From assembly GCA_035266845.1 (NCBI GenBank), contig DATFMP010000097.1:1-64000 (forward strand): a stretch of DNA of 64,000 bases. The letters are read 5' to 3'. Position 1 is the stretch's first letter. Every line of letters starts with the position of its first letter. This DNA comes from DATFMP01 sp035266845. Its GTDB lineage: Bacteria; SAR324; JACQKK01. The translations under genes were made by a program, and so were the position numbers. Below the pieces are notes generated by a model, which was not told where the DNA came from, ran no database searches, and saw only the letters and a list, made by a program, of their open reading frames with translations. This document shows, in pieces, positions 28,152 through 36,864 of this stretch.

Positions 28152-29113
28152 GATCGGTTCTCCCCGGCGGTGGATTGGGTCGGGTCGCCTGTCTCGGCAG
28201 AGCGTCCGTAGATGCGGCGGAACAGCTCCTCCAGCCCCGCGTCGTGCACCACCAGTGTGCGCAGCGCCTCCTGGTGGGCCATGAGCTGCCCCAGTACGTC
28301 GAAGCGCTGCGCCTGCGCCAGCCGCACCTCGTAGGCCGGGCCCTTGCCGTTGGCCACGGTGAGCGGATCCAGCCGCGCCAGCGCGCCAGGCAGCGGGGCC
28401 CGGGGCTCGCGCAGGGCGAAGCGGATCACGGTGGGCATGCCCTCGGCGGCCAGCAGCGCGGGAATCGTGCCCTGGTGCGTGAACACGCCCTCGTGCAGCA
28501 CCGCCAGCCGATCCACCCGCGATTCGATCTCCGAGAGCAGGTGGCTGGCCGTGACGATGGCCACGCCCTGCGCGCGCAACTCCTGCAGCGTCGCGTAGAA
28601 CATCTGGATGCCGTCGGGGTCCAGCCCGTTGGTGGGCTCGTCCAGCAGCAGCAGGCGCGGCTGCCCCAGCAGCGCCTGGGCCAGTCCCAGCCGCTGGCGC
28701 ATGCCCTTGGAGAAGCTCTTCACGCGCCTGTCCGCGGCCTCGGTCAGCCCCACCCGCTCCAGCACGCGCTCCACCTCCGAGCGTGGCACCTGCTTGAGCC
28801 GGGCGAACATGGCCAGCGTGCGGCGCCCGCTCAGGTTGGGGTAGAAGCGCACCTGCTCGGGCAGGTAGCCCAGCAGGCGCTTCAGCTCCGGCGGCCGCCG
28901 GGCCGGCACCACGCGGCCGTCCAGGCGAATCTCGCCCGCGTCCGGCCGCAGCAGGCCCAGGATCAGGCGGATCAGGGTGGTTTTGCCCTGGCCGTTGTTG
29001 CCCACCAAGCCCAGGTGCTCGCCTGGCTGCAGGCGCAGGTCGATCCCCCGCAGCACCGGGCGCCGGCCGTAACCCTTCGCCAGAGCGGTGACTTCCAGTA
29101 TCGGGGTGCTCAT
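28148..29113 (-). CDS. nosF: NosF, ABC transporter ATP-binding subunit
   Basis: A 321-residue ATPase. Walker A is GNNGQGKTT, the ABC signature FSKGMRQRL, Walker B LLLLDEPTNGLDP, and the switch histidine lies in ASHLLSE. It powers the NosY membrane subunit. ATG 29113 (MSTPILEVTALAKGYG) has GAAGGGAGA upstream and is preferred to the in-frame start at 29140. The stop overlaps the nosY start. Confidence 0.93.
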   Translation of the reverse strand: MSTPILEVTALAKGYGRRPVLRGIDLRLQPGEHLGLVGNNGQGKTTLIRLILGLLRPDAGEIRLDGRVVPARRPPELKRLLGYLPEQVRFYPNLSGRRTLAMFARLKQVPRSEVERVLERVGLTEAADRRVKSFSKGMRQRLGLAQALLGQPRLLLLDEPTNGLDPDGIQMFYATLQELRAQGVAIVTASHLLSEIESRVDRLAVLHEGVFTHQGTIPALLAAEGMPTVIRFALREPRAPLPGALARLDPLTVANGKGPAYEVRLAQAQRFDVLGQLMAHQEALRTLVVHDAGLEELFRRIYGRSAETGDPTQSTAGENRS

Positions 29114-29171
29114 GGCGTCTCCCTTCGCATCGTTGTGCACGTCGTCTCGTCCATGGCTTGGTGTGCGGGCC

Positions 29172-30545
29172 TCAGCGCTGCGTGACCTGCGTGCCGTCCG
29201 ACCCGTCAGGCGCGTTCAGGGGCGGGAAGGCCCCGCAGGGGTGATCCTGCCCGTCGGCCAGCGCCGCCAGCCCGGCCGCACGGGGCGCCATGGCCGGGTG
29301 TGTCTCCACCACGCTGGCCGGCCGCAGCACCGGGAAGCGCGATTCCAGCGCCTGCAGCAGGCGCACCACTGGACTGTGGGCCAGCAGCTTGATGGTCGGA
29401 TACTTCACCACGAGCTGATCCATGCGGTCCGAGGCGTAGTAGGCGGGGTCGCCCCGTCCGTCGCCGTCCAGGTCCCAGCCCAGATAGTCGCCCCAGTAGT
29501 TGCCGGCGCCGGGGTTGTCCCAGGTCAGCGGCACGCGCTGGTTGAAGTGCACCTGCATGCGGTTGGCGATGAAGTCGTTGCCGAACACGCGGTTGTCCGT
29601 CACGCCGCCCGTGATGTGCACCCCGGTGGCGTTGCGGGCCACCAGATTGCCGCTGATCTCATTGTAGGCCGCCTCATTGAGGAACAGCCCCTGGTCATTG
29701 GCCGCCACCACGTTGCCCACGATCACGGAATCCAGCACGGAGCGGAACAGGATGCCGTAGGTCGCGTTGTGGTAGGCCACGTTGCCGCGCACATCCAGCC
29801 GCTTGGAGAACATCAGCGCGTAGCCCACGCGCGAATCGCAGGTGCGGTTGCTGCGCACCCGGTTACCGTCTGCGTACATGTAGTGGATGCCGAAGCGCAG
29901 GTCGCGCATGCGGTTGCCCTGCACCAGCGAGCCGGAGGAGACGGAGATGTAAATGCCGTCTCGCACCTGCTGGATAACGTTGTCCGCGATGACGCCCGAG
30001 TGGATCTGCCACAGGTTGATGCCGTTGCCCCGGTCGGAGAGGATGCGGTGCGGCCGGCCCTGGATGGTGTTGCGCGCGATGAGGCTGCCCGTGGCGCCAT
30101 TGACCCAGATGCCGAACGCGCAGTCCCGCAGGTGGTTGTCCAGCAGGCGCACGTTGGCCGCCGTTCCGCGCACGTAGATGCAGGCGTCCGTCTCGCTGAT
30201 GCGGTCGCCGCTGTTGCGGAACGTGAGGCCCTGCACCGTGACGCCCGGCGCGAAGATATCCAGCACGCGCCCCGTGCCGCCGCCATCCACCACCACGGTG
30301 CCGGGCCCGGCGGGCCGCAGCGTCACCGCGCGGTGAACCTGCAGGCGCTCGTGATACAGGCCCGGCACGATGCGCAGCACATCTCCCGGGGACGCGGCCC
30401 GCAGCGCGGCGGCCAGCGTGGGTGCGTCCGGGCCGGGCACGGTGCGCTCCGCGGCCGGCGCAGCGGTCGTCATAGTGACCAGTGCGGCCGCCGCGGCGAG
30501 CAGTGCGCACAGGGCCAGCCCGCGCTTGCGGTTACGATTGCCCAT
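29172..30545 (-). CDS. nosD: NosD, periplasmic right-handed beta-helix copper-site maturation protein
   Basis: A 457-residue exported protein. The signal peptide runs through ALCALLAAAAALVTMTTAAPAA. The body is a series of short repeats with the pattern of a parallel beta-helix (for example VRLLDNHLRDCAFGIWVNG, SLIARNTIQGR and VIADNVIQQVRDGIYIS), as in the CASH/NosD family. NosD sits on the periplasmic side of the NosFY transporter during CuZ assembly. ATG 30545 overlaps the nosR 3' end by 14 bases and has GGAGGCGG upstream. Confidence 0.92.
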   Translation of the reverse strand: MGNRNRKRGLALCALLAAAAALVTMTTAAPAAERTVPGPDAPTLAAALRAASPGDVLRIVPGLYHERLQVHRAVTLRPAGPGTVVVDGGGTGRVLDIFAPGVTVQGLTFRNSGDRISETDACIYVRGTAANVRLLDNHLRDCAFGIWVNGATGSLIARNTIQGRPHRILSDRGNGINLWQIHSGVIADNVIQQVRDGIYISVSSGSLVQGNRMRDLRFGIHYMYADGNRVRSNRTCDSRVGYALMFSKRLDVRGNVAYHNATYGILFRSVLDSVIVGNVVAANDQGLFLNEAAYNEISGNLVARNATGVHITGGVTDNRVFGNDFIANRMQVHFNQRVPLTWDNPGAGNYWGDYLGWDLDGDGRGDPAYYASDRMDQLVVKYPTIKLLAHSPVVRLLQALESRFPVLRPASVVETHPAMAPRAAGLAALADGQDHPCGAFPPLNAPDGSDGTQVTQR

Positions 30546-32874
30546 GGCCGCCTCCTGCCGGGCGTTGCGAAGCGGTGCCCGTGCTGCCGCCCGTGCCGCC
30601 ACTGGCGCGGGTCGCGGCCAGCGTGTTGCGCACGTAGGCCTGCGAGGCCTCCGCGCCCTTGCGGCGGGCCACCACCAGCGGCGGGCACACCTTGTCGTCG
30701 TAGTACTTCTGCTCGCACTCCAAGCAGTACAGGCACTCGAACTTGTTGATGCGCCCCTGGTCGTCGATGGCCTGGGAATCGCAACCCCGCGCGCAGATTT
30801 TGCACGCGGTGCAGAACTCGCGGCGGCGGATGCCGATCAGGCGGAACACCGTGAGCGCGGAGAGCGCGGCGCCCAGCGGGCACAGGTAGCGGCAGAAGAA
30901 GCGGAACACGAATACGCCCGCCGCCAGCAGCACCCACCAGTACAGCACCAGATACCAGTCGCGGTGGAACACGCCCACGATCCAGGTGGTCTTGAAGGGC
31001 TCCACCTCCGCCAGCCGTTCCGCCCAGTTCAGCGAGAACACCGAGAAGCCCAGCAGGACCAGGAAGATCACGTAGCGCAGGCGTCTCAGCACGTTGTGCA
31101 CGCGGGGCGGGAACTGCACGATCATCCGCCGCGGCAGCACCCGCCGCGAGACGCGGTGCAGCAGCTCCAGCATGGCGCCGTAGGGGCACACCCAGCCGCA
31201 GAACCAGCCCCGGCCCCACAGCACCAGGCTGGCCGCGATGAAGATCCAGAACACGAACAGCAGCGGATCGGACAGGAACAGCTCGAAGCGCACGCCCTCG
31301 CGGAACCAGCGCACAAAGGGGAATATCTGCGTGACCGAGGGCGGCGTGCGGAAGATCAGTCCCACAACGACGACCGAGGCCACCATCACCGAGACGTGCG
31401 CCGCCTCCAGCCGCCGCGGATTGCGCGTGATCCAGCGCCGCGCGAAGAACACCGCGAACGTGGCGGCCAGGAACAGCGCCAGCGCCAGCGCCTCCGGCCA
31501 CTGTTGCACCCACACGCGCTGGGCCACGGAGGCCTCGTGCGCCGCCGTCTGGATCACCTTCACATCGTAGTACTGGGTCGGAAGGCGATAGGGGGCCGGG
31601 AAGTTTTTGAACTCCTTGGAGGTCGCCGTCTCGCCCGTCAGGCGGCTGCCCACGAAGACGAAGCTCCAGGGTAGAGTGGGGTCGAAGCGCGAGTCGCGCT
31701 GGATGAACAGGCCGCTCTCCTTGAACTTCGGCGCGCCCTCGGCCTTCACACCATAGAGCGGGTTGTAGTCCAGGTCGTGGAAGGTGAAGCGGTAAAGCCC
31801 CTGCTCGATTCGGAAGCGATCGAAGATGCCGCCGCGCACGAAGGCCGAGCCCTTGAACGACGTCATGCCGTTGGCCACCACGAAGATGGCGTGCTCGTGG
31901 GGCTTCAGCTCGCCCTTCAGCCAGTCGTAGGTGGAGCGGCCCAGGATGTTGGCACCCGTGACGGGCTCCGTCACGTCGCCGAAGTAAAGGTCAATCCACG
32001 GCAGATCGCCCTGCGGCGCCACGTCCATCTGCTGCGGCATCACGCGCAGGTGCCCCACGCTGCCCTCGGCCACCAGCGCGTCCCATGTCTTGGGCTGGTA
32101 GTCCGCGTGCCAAGTGACGATGCGCTGCTGGGCCGGCGGCAGCAGGCCAACAACCCGGCCCACCTTGCGCGCAGCGGCGAGCTGCGTCTCGTCCAGCGTC
32201 AGCGCCGTCACCGTGGCGCCGGTGATCATGTCCACCTGGATGGTCTGGCGCGCCAGCCCGGTGGTGCCGGCGCCCGCGCCGCCTGCGGGGGCCGGTGCAT
32301 GCTCCTCGTGCTTCTCCTCGTGCTTCTCCTCGTGCTTCTCCTCGGCGTGCTCCTCGTACTCCTTCTCGCCGCGCTTCTGCGCCACGCCCACGCTGAGCCG
32401 GCCCTTGGAGACCACCTCGAAGTGGTCGCGGATCTGGTGGCCGATGTACTGGCCGGTGAACACGTCCAGCACGGAGCTGGGAATGCCCAGCAGCAGAATG
32501 GGCTCGTCGTGGTGCACCACCCTGGACTTGAGAATGGTGCCCTGCGGGCTCATGGCGATCATCGTGACCAGCGGCTTGCCGGAGTAGGCCGGGATGTTCA
32601 CCAGGTCCACCGAGAGGAACACGTAGGCGTACAGCTTGCCGCCCTTCAGCGCCTCCAGCACGGGAATGCCGATATTGGCCTTGCGGAACGAATCGGCCTC
32701 CGGCAGGAAGCCGCTGCACTTGTACACGTCGCAGAAGGGCCGCCCGTCCTTCAGCATCAGGTCCGCCGCCGGTGCGCGGGTCGGCAGCAGCAGCATCGTG
32801 GCGAGCAGCAGCGCCCCCAGGGCTGTCCGCAGCCCCCGCCAAACCGCATTGCCTGGTTGGAACGTCGTCTTCAT
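30532..32874 (-). CDS. nosR: NosR, polytopic flavo-iron-sulfur protein for N2O respiration
   Basis: A 780-residue protein. A signal segment is followed by a periplasmic FMN-binding domain; the covalent FMN acceptor is probably the threonine of DMITGATVTALTLDE. Several membrane helices follow, with the CxxxCP motifs FCGWVCPYG and CRYLCPLG. Two ferredoxin-like cysteine clusters (CTACKICARGC and CLYCLECEQ) lie near the C-terminus. NosR passes electrons from quinol to NosZ. An odd insert in the periplasmic part contains three repeats of EEKHEEKHEEKHEE, rich in glutamate and histidine, followed by a proline/glycine linker. ATG 32874 is chosen; in-frame starts at 32910 and 32922 would lengthen the N-terminus. 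No clear Shine-Dalgarno is seen. Confidence 0.93.
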   Translation of the reverse strand: MKTTFQPGNAVWRGLRTALGALLLATMLLLPTRAPAADLMLKDGRPFCDVYKCSGFLPEADSFRKANIGIPVLEALKGGKLYAYVFLSVDLVNIPAYSGKPLVTMIAMSPQGTILKSRVVHHDEPILLLGIPSSVLDVFTGQYIGHQIRDHFEVVSKGRLSVGVAQKRGEKEYEEHAEEKHEEKHEEKHEEHAPAPAGGAGAGTTGLARQTIQVDMITGATVTALTLDETQLAAARKVGRVVGLLPPAQQRIVTWHADYQPKTWDALVAEGSVGHLRVMPQQMDVAPQGDLPWIDLYFGDVTEPVTGANILGRSTYDWLKGELKPHEHAIFVVANGMTSFKGSAFVRGGIFDRFRIEQGLYRFTFHDLDYNPLYGVKAEGAPKFKESGLFIQRDSRFDPTLPWSFVFVGSRLTGETATSKEFKNFPAPYRLPTQYYDVKVIQTAAHEASVAQRVWVQQWPEALALALFLAATFAVFFARRWITRNPRRLEAAHVSVMVASVVVVGLIFRTPPSVTQIFPFVRWFREGVRFELFLSDPLLFVFWIFIAASLVLWGRGWFCGWVCPYGAMLELLHRVSRRVLPRRMIVQFPPRVHNVLRRLRYVIFLVLLGFSVFSLNWAERLAEVEPFKTTWIVGVFHRDWYLVLYWWVLLAAGVFVFRFFCRYLCPLGAALSALTVFRLIGIRRREFCTACKICARGCDSQAIDDQGRINKFECLYCLECEQKYYDDKVCPPLVVARRKGAEASQAYVRNTLAATRASGGTGGSTGTASQRPAGGGHGQS

Positions 32875-32930
32875 CGGTGGGAAAGCGCCGGCGCTGGCAC
32901 CGCCGTCCATGGGGGTTGGCAATCCGTGGT

Positions 32931-32955
32931 GGCGGGGCTGCGGCGCAGCCCCGCC
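32931..32955 (-). terminator. Strong GC hairpin between nosZ and nosR
   Basis: A perfect inverted repeat, GGCGGGGCTGCG against CGCAGCCCCGCC, with almost no loop as written (about 11 base pairs once a realistic loop is allowed). There is no T-run. It could attenuate transcription after nosZ or protect the nosZ message from decay, giving more NosZ than NosR. Confidence 0.5.
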
Positions 32956-32976
32956 CAGTGGGCATCCGGAAGCGCG

Positions 32977-34818
32977 TCAGGTGACGATCATCCGACCGCG
33001 CATCTCCAGGTGCAGCGCGTGGCAGAACCACGTGCAGTAGTACCAGTAGACGCCCTTGCGATCGGCCTTGAACGTGGCCGAGACCGTCTCCTGCGGCGAG
33101 ATGCCGAAGTTGATGTCGTGGTGGCTGATGCAGAAGCCGTGGGTAAGGTCTTCCACGCTGTCCATGTTGGTCAGCACCACCGTCACTGTGTCGCCCCGCT
33201 TCACGCGGAACTCCTGGAGGGAGTACGCGGGCGCCACGCCGGTCATGAACACGTAGACGTGCTTGCCCTCGCGCTTCACGTGGGCGGCCGCCTCCAGGGT
33301 CACGCCGAACTTGGCGGCCAGCTTGCGCTCGGGGGCCATGTGCGGATCCTTGCGGTCCCACACCTTCTTGGGATGGATCAGGTCGCGCCGCACGATCACG
33401 GCATCATGGGGTTCGGGATGGGCGGGCATGTCGTGCGCCAGCCGCATCTGCTCCCCGGAGATGTCGATGAGCTGATCGTTGTCGTTGCGGAACGGCCCCA
33501 CGGGCAGGAAGCGATCCTTGGAGAACTTGTTCAGCGAGATCACCCACTTCCCGTCGGCCTCCTTGGTCTCGCTCATGGAGGCGTTCACGTGCCCCGGCTG
33601 GTAGTGCACGTCCAGCTTCTGGATCACCGGGTTCTCGCCCTTGATGGCCTTGGCGATATTCCACTTGGTGATGACCGAATCGATGAAGATGGAGGTGTAC
33701 GCGTTGCCCCGGCCGTCGAACGCCGTGTGCAGCGGCCCCAGGCCCACCTCGGGCTCGGCCACCACGCAGTCGCGCGGGTTCTTGATCTTGCCGGCGAACG
33801 CCTCGTCCACCTTGCTCAGCTCCACCACCGAGCAGGTGGGGGAGAGCTTGCCGGAGCAGATGGCATACTTGCCGGTGGGGTCGATGTTCACGCCGTGGGG
33901 GCTCTTGGGGATCGGGATGTAGAGCGTGTAGGGCGAGCCATGGCGGCCGTCCAGCACCGGCACGCGCGACTTGCCGATGCGATAGCCCTTGCCCGCGGCG
34001 ATGTCCTTCTCGATTCGCGCCAGGTTGAACACGACCAGCCAGTCCCGGTCCGCCGCGATCATCTCGCCCAGGTTCACGCCGCCCTCGGAGTTGTAGCAGC
34101 AAGCCATGGAGTACTTGCCGTGGTAGTCCGTGGCGCACAGGTCCAGGTTGCCATCCACCCGCACCTGCCAGCGCGGCTTCATGGTCTCCTGGTCCACGCA
34201 GGTGTGCAGAGCATAGTATTTCTTGGGATCGTCCACGTTGCGCCCGTCATTGGGCTGGGGCGTGCGGAACTCGGCGTTGCAGTACACGGCATCACGCTTG
34301 TGCCGCGAGGGGAAGATACCGTGGGTGCCCTGGGAGTTGGGAATCTCCGTGATGGCGTCGGTGATGAAGTAGTCCAGGCGAATGCGTGCCAGGCGGCCGT
34401 TCGCCTTGTCGTTCACGAACGCGTACTTCCCGTCGTACGTGCCGTCCGTGTACGAGAGGTGGAAGTGGTGCGTATCGCCCACCTTGCTGTCGCCCAGCAG
34501 GGCCTTGCTGTAGCGCGTCGTGCCCCAGCCATAGGCCGTGTCCCAGTTGAACACGGGGATGCGCTTGAGCAGCCGGCCCGACGGCATGCCCAGCACCCGC
34601 ACCTCGCCGGACTGGCCCCCCGACCAGAACCCGTAGTATTCGTCCAGCTCTCCCGGCTTCACCTCGTTGGGCAGATGCCCCACTTCCGGTGCGGCATCCG
34701 CCGTGTGCGAGCGCAGCCCGAGCGCCGCCCCCACGCCTACGAGGCTCGTCAGGGCACCCGCGCCCAACAGGGAGCGCCGCCCGATTCCGTTGCCGCCTGT
34801 GCTGTTGTCCTTTTCCAT
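32977..34818 (-). CDS. nosZ: Nitrous oxide reductase, Tat-exported (clade I type)
   Basis: A 613-residue enzyme that reduces N2O to N2 in the periplasm. The Tat signal is GIGRRSLLGAG. All seven CuZ histidines can be placed in the beta-propeller: H117 and H118 (DTHHFH), H166, H308, H364, H410 and H471. The C-terminal cupredoxin domain holds the CuA site: H560, C595, C599, H603 and M606 (CTWFCHALHLEM). GGAGA precedes the ATG at 34818; longer in-frame extensions are rejected because they precede the Tat motif. The gene leads the operon, ahead of nosR, whereas most clade I clusters have nosR first. A palindrome of FNR-like geometry lies 171 bases upstream. Confidence 0.96.
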   Translation of the reverse strand: MEKDNSTGGNGIGRRSLLGAGALTSLVGVGAALGLRSHTADAAPEVGHLPNEVKPGELDEYYGFWSGGQSGEVRVLGMPSGRLLKRIPVFNWDTAYGWGTTRYSKALLGDSKVGDTHHFHLSYTDGTYDGKYAFVNDKANGRLARIRLDYFITDAITEIPNSQGTHGIFPSRHKRDAVYCNAEFRTPQPNDGRNVDDPKKYYALHTCVDQETMKPRWQVRVDGNLDLCATDYHGKYSMACCYNSEGGVNLGEMIAADRDWLVVFNLARIEKDIAAGKGYRIGKSRVPVLDGRHGSPYTLYIPIPKSPHGVNIDPTGKYAICSGKLSPTCSVVELSKVDEAFAGKIKNPRDCVVAEPEVGLGPLHTAFDGRGNAYTSIFIDSVITKWNIAKAIKGENPVIQKLDVHYQPGHVNASMSETKEADGKWVISLNKFSKDRFLPVGPFRNDNDQLIDISGEQMRLAHDMPAHPEPHDAVIVRRDLIHPKKVWDRKDPHMAPERKLAAKFGVTLEAAAHVKREGKHVYVFMTGVAPAYSLQEFRVKRGDTVTVVLTNMDSVEDLTHGFCISHHDINFGISPQETVSATFKADRKGVYWYYCTWFCHALHLEMRGRMIVT

Positions 34819-34988
34819 TGTGTTGGTCTCCAGTGTTCTCCGGTGCGCTGCTCTTGACGGTCGGCCACCCGGACGCCTCACGCACATCCCGAGTGGCTGG
34901 GTGAGCCGGGCCGGCAACCGATGGGCCGCCGACGCGGTGGCAAGGGGCCTGTTGCGTTTCAGTTTGCGCGTGCGGGCGGATGGGGGGT

Positions 34989-35004
34989 TATGACGGATGT
35001 CATA
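34989..35004 (-). promoter_or_regulatory. FNR/DNR-like palindrome upstream of nosZ
   Basis: TATGAC-GGAT-GTCATA is a perfect 6+4+6 inverted repeat. Arm length and spacing match FNR-family sites (TTGAT-N4-ATCAA), although the base identities differ at two positions per half. It lies 171-186 bases before the nosZ start and could bind a CRP/FNR-family activator such as DNR or NnrR. Confidence 0.5.
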
Positions 35005-35138
35005 GAGCCTCGGCGGGCGGGCGCTGATCGCGCCACTGGACCTGCGGAGCGGCGTGGGGCAAGGGAAGGCGCACATCCCGGCGCAAGGCGGGACGCCGGT
35101 CGGACAGAGCGCCGGGAGCCGCGCTCTTTGGCGGGGGT

Positions 35139-35157
35139 ATGGGGGCAAAGCCCCCAT
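35139..35157. repeat. Perfect 8-bp hairpin
   Basis: ATGGGGGC-AAA-GCCCCCAT, upstream of nosZ. Its role is unknown; it lies beyond the FNR-like palindrome as seen from nosZ. Confidence 0.5.
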
Positions 35158-35379
35158 GGCAGAGATGCTTTTCGAGACACAGCCTAATGTTGTGTCCCGT
35201 TAAGATAAACTTGAAGCCTTCCGATCGTCGCTAGGATCGAGTCGGCAGTGGCAGCCCAGGTGAAGGACTATGCTGGTAGAGCGTCAGCCCTAAACTTCAG
35301 GATGGATGCCTCCAAGGGGGCTCCACCCCTTGGAACCCCCGCCAGGGAGCTAGCCCCTTGGACCCCATTTGGAGGGGGT

Positions 35380-35400
35380 GCAGGGGCCTTCGGCCCCTGC
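35380..35400 (-). terminator. Terminator-like hairpin after the MFS gene
   Basis: GCAGGGGCC-TTC-GGCCCCTGC, a perfect 9-bp stem 77 bases beyond the stop of the minus-strand MFS gene. No T-run follows, so termination is plausible but not certain. Confidence 0.45.
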
Positions 35401-35476
35401 CGGAGAGTGGAGGCGTGGAGGAGCGAGGCAGCGCCTTCCTCCTCCGCAAACCCCAGAATTAAGCCTTGGCGCACCA

Positions 35477-36736
35477 CTAGTATTCCGCGGCAACGGAGGG
35501 TTTGGCCATGGCGATGCGCTGCACGGGCTTGTCGTCGATGGGCAGGTGCACCAGGGCGGAGAAGACGCCCAGGGCAATGGCGATGAGCCACACCAGCGTA
35601 TACGAGTGGGTGACGTCGTAGAGATAGCCCCCCAACCAGGCGCCCAGAAAGCCGCCCACCTGGTGGCTGAAGAACACGATGCCGAACAACGTGGAGAGGT
35701 AGCGCACCCCGAAGATTTGCCCCACCAGCCCGCTGGTGAGGGGCACCGTGCCCAACCACAAGAAGCCCATTGCGCCGGCGAAGAGCAGCACCGAGAGCGT
35801 GGAGACCGGCACCAGCAGGAACACCGTGATCACGGCGGCCCGCGCGAGGTAGATCGTGCTGAGCAGGTACTTCTTGCTGTGCAGCCCGCCCCACCGCCCC
35901 CAGGCGTAGGACCCCGCCACGTTGAACAGGCCGATCAGGAACAGCGCGGCCGCACCCACGCTAGGCAGGAGGCCGCTGTCCACCACGTAGGAGGGCAGGT
36001 GCGTGGCGATGAAGCTGACGTGAAAGCCGCACACAAAGAATCCCGCGGTCAGCAGCAGAAAGCCGCGGTGGCCGCCGGCCTCGGCCAGCGCCTGCGTGAT
36101 GCGCTGGCTATCTCCGTGGCCCGAGCCGCTCACCGGGCGGGCGCCCAGGCCCAGCGCGGCGGGAATCAGCAGCACCATGATGCCGCCCAGCAGAGTCATG
36201 GCGAGCCGCCAGTCCAGCCACGCGATGAGCCCCTGGGCCAGGGGCAGCACGAGCATCTGGCCCACCGAGCCGCCGGAAGTGACCACGCCCAGCGCCTTGC
36301 TGCGCATGGCGTCGGGCACCTGCCGGCCCACGGCGCCAATGGCGATGGAAACCGAGGTGGCCGCGGCGCCCATGCCCACCACCAGTCCCGTGAAAAGCGT
36401 CATGGCCAGCGGGGTACTGGAATGGGCCATCCCGAAAAGGCCCAGCGCCCACAGCATCCCGCCCAGCAGGATCACGCGCCCGGAGCCGAAGCGGTCCGCC
36501 ACAGCGCCCATGAAGGGCGCCACGCCCCCGATCACCAGCGTCGCCAGCGCCACGGAAAACCCGAACACCTCGCGGCCCCAGCCCAACTCGCTGCTCATGG
36601 GGCGCAGGAACAGCCCAAAGCTCTGTCGCGTACCTGCGGAAAGCATGAACACCAGTGCCCCGCAAAGCATGATCACGGCTGGCGTTCGCCACCGGCTGCT
36701 CTCGGCGGTTGCGGGTGTGTCAGGAGGAGGCATCAA
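35477..36736 (-). CDS. MFS transporter, monocarboxylate-type
   Basis: A 419-residue protein with about twelve membrane helices. The N-terminal helix leads into GLFLRPMSSELGWGRE, the loop GAVADRFGSGR is the family A-motif, and FFSHQVGGFLGAWLGGYLYD lies near the C-terminus. This resembles the monocarboxylate/oxalate-formate branch, like the MFS gene at 431. The substrate is unknown. It lies upstream of the nos operon in the same direction but is separated from nosZ by 658 bases. A candidate promoter and a perfect operator-like palindrome lie just upstream. Confidence 0.8.
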   Translation of the reverse strand: MMPPPDTPATAESSRWRTPAVIMLCGALVFMLSAGTRQSFGLFLRPMSSELGWGREVFGFSVALATLVIGGVAPFMGAVADRFGSGRVILLGGMLWALGLFGMAHSSTPLAMTLFTGLVVGMGAAATSVSIAIGAVGRQVPDAMRSKALGVVTSGGSVGQMLVLPLAQGLIAWLDWRLAMTLLGGIMVLLIPAALGLGARPVSGSGHGDSQRITQALAEAGGHRGFLLLTAGFFVCGFHVSFIATHLPSYVVDSGLLPSVGAAALFLIGLFNVAGSYAWGRWGGLHSKKYLLSTIYLARAAVITVFLLVPVSTLSVLLFAGAMGFLWLGTVPLTSGLVGQIFGVRYLSTLFGIVFFSHQVGGFLGAWLGGYLYDVTHSYTLVWLIAIALGVFSALVHLPIDDKPVQRIAMAKPSVAAEY

Positions 36737-36788
36737 TGGGCGTCCCGGCTCGGTGGAGAAAACGCCTGGGCGCCGTCAGTGGGGCGCC

Positions 36789-36804
36789 TGCAATGGACAT
36801 TGCA
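36789..36804 (-). promoter_or_regulatory. Operator-like palindrome before the MFS gene
   Basis: TGCAATG-GA-CATTGCA, perfect 7-bp arms. It lies just downstream of the candidate promoter at 36811-36837 and 52 bases before the MFS start, where a repressor would block transcription. Confidence 0.5.
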
Positions 36805-36810
36805 ATTACG

Positions 36811-36837
36811 TGTATATGCACTCTCCATTGGAGTCAA
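36811..36837 (-). promoter_or_regulatory. Candidate promoter of the MFS gene
   Basis: On the minus strand TTGACT (36837-36832) and TATACA (36816-36811) are 15 bases apart; with a 17-base spacer the -10 would be TACACG. This is one of the most AT-rich stretches of the window. A second small palindrome (CTCCA-T-TGGAG) overlaps the spacer. Confidence 0.45.
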
Positions 36838-36864
36838 CCGGCGCAGAGGCGGTGCTTTCAGGGG

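Larger units (their letters stand above)
34819..35476. other. nosZ upstream region with palindromes and hairpins
   Basis: No gene supported. The region holds an FNR-like palindrome (34989-35004), a perfect 8-bp hairpin (35139-35157) and a terminator-like hairpin (35380-35400). Bases 35280-35400 are built from GGGG/CCCC-rich self-complementary pieces that look like another intergenic repeat. Confidence 0.5.

Noticed and set aside
32290..32350. Possible direct-repeat array (TTCTCCTCGTGC units)
   Set aside because: The units are in-frame codons of the Glu/His-rich insert of NosR, not a separate element.
31777..34857. A 1026-codon open frame on the plus strand
   Set aside because: Antisense to nosR and nosZ; His/Leu/Val-rich low-complexity translation with no domain.
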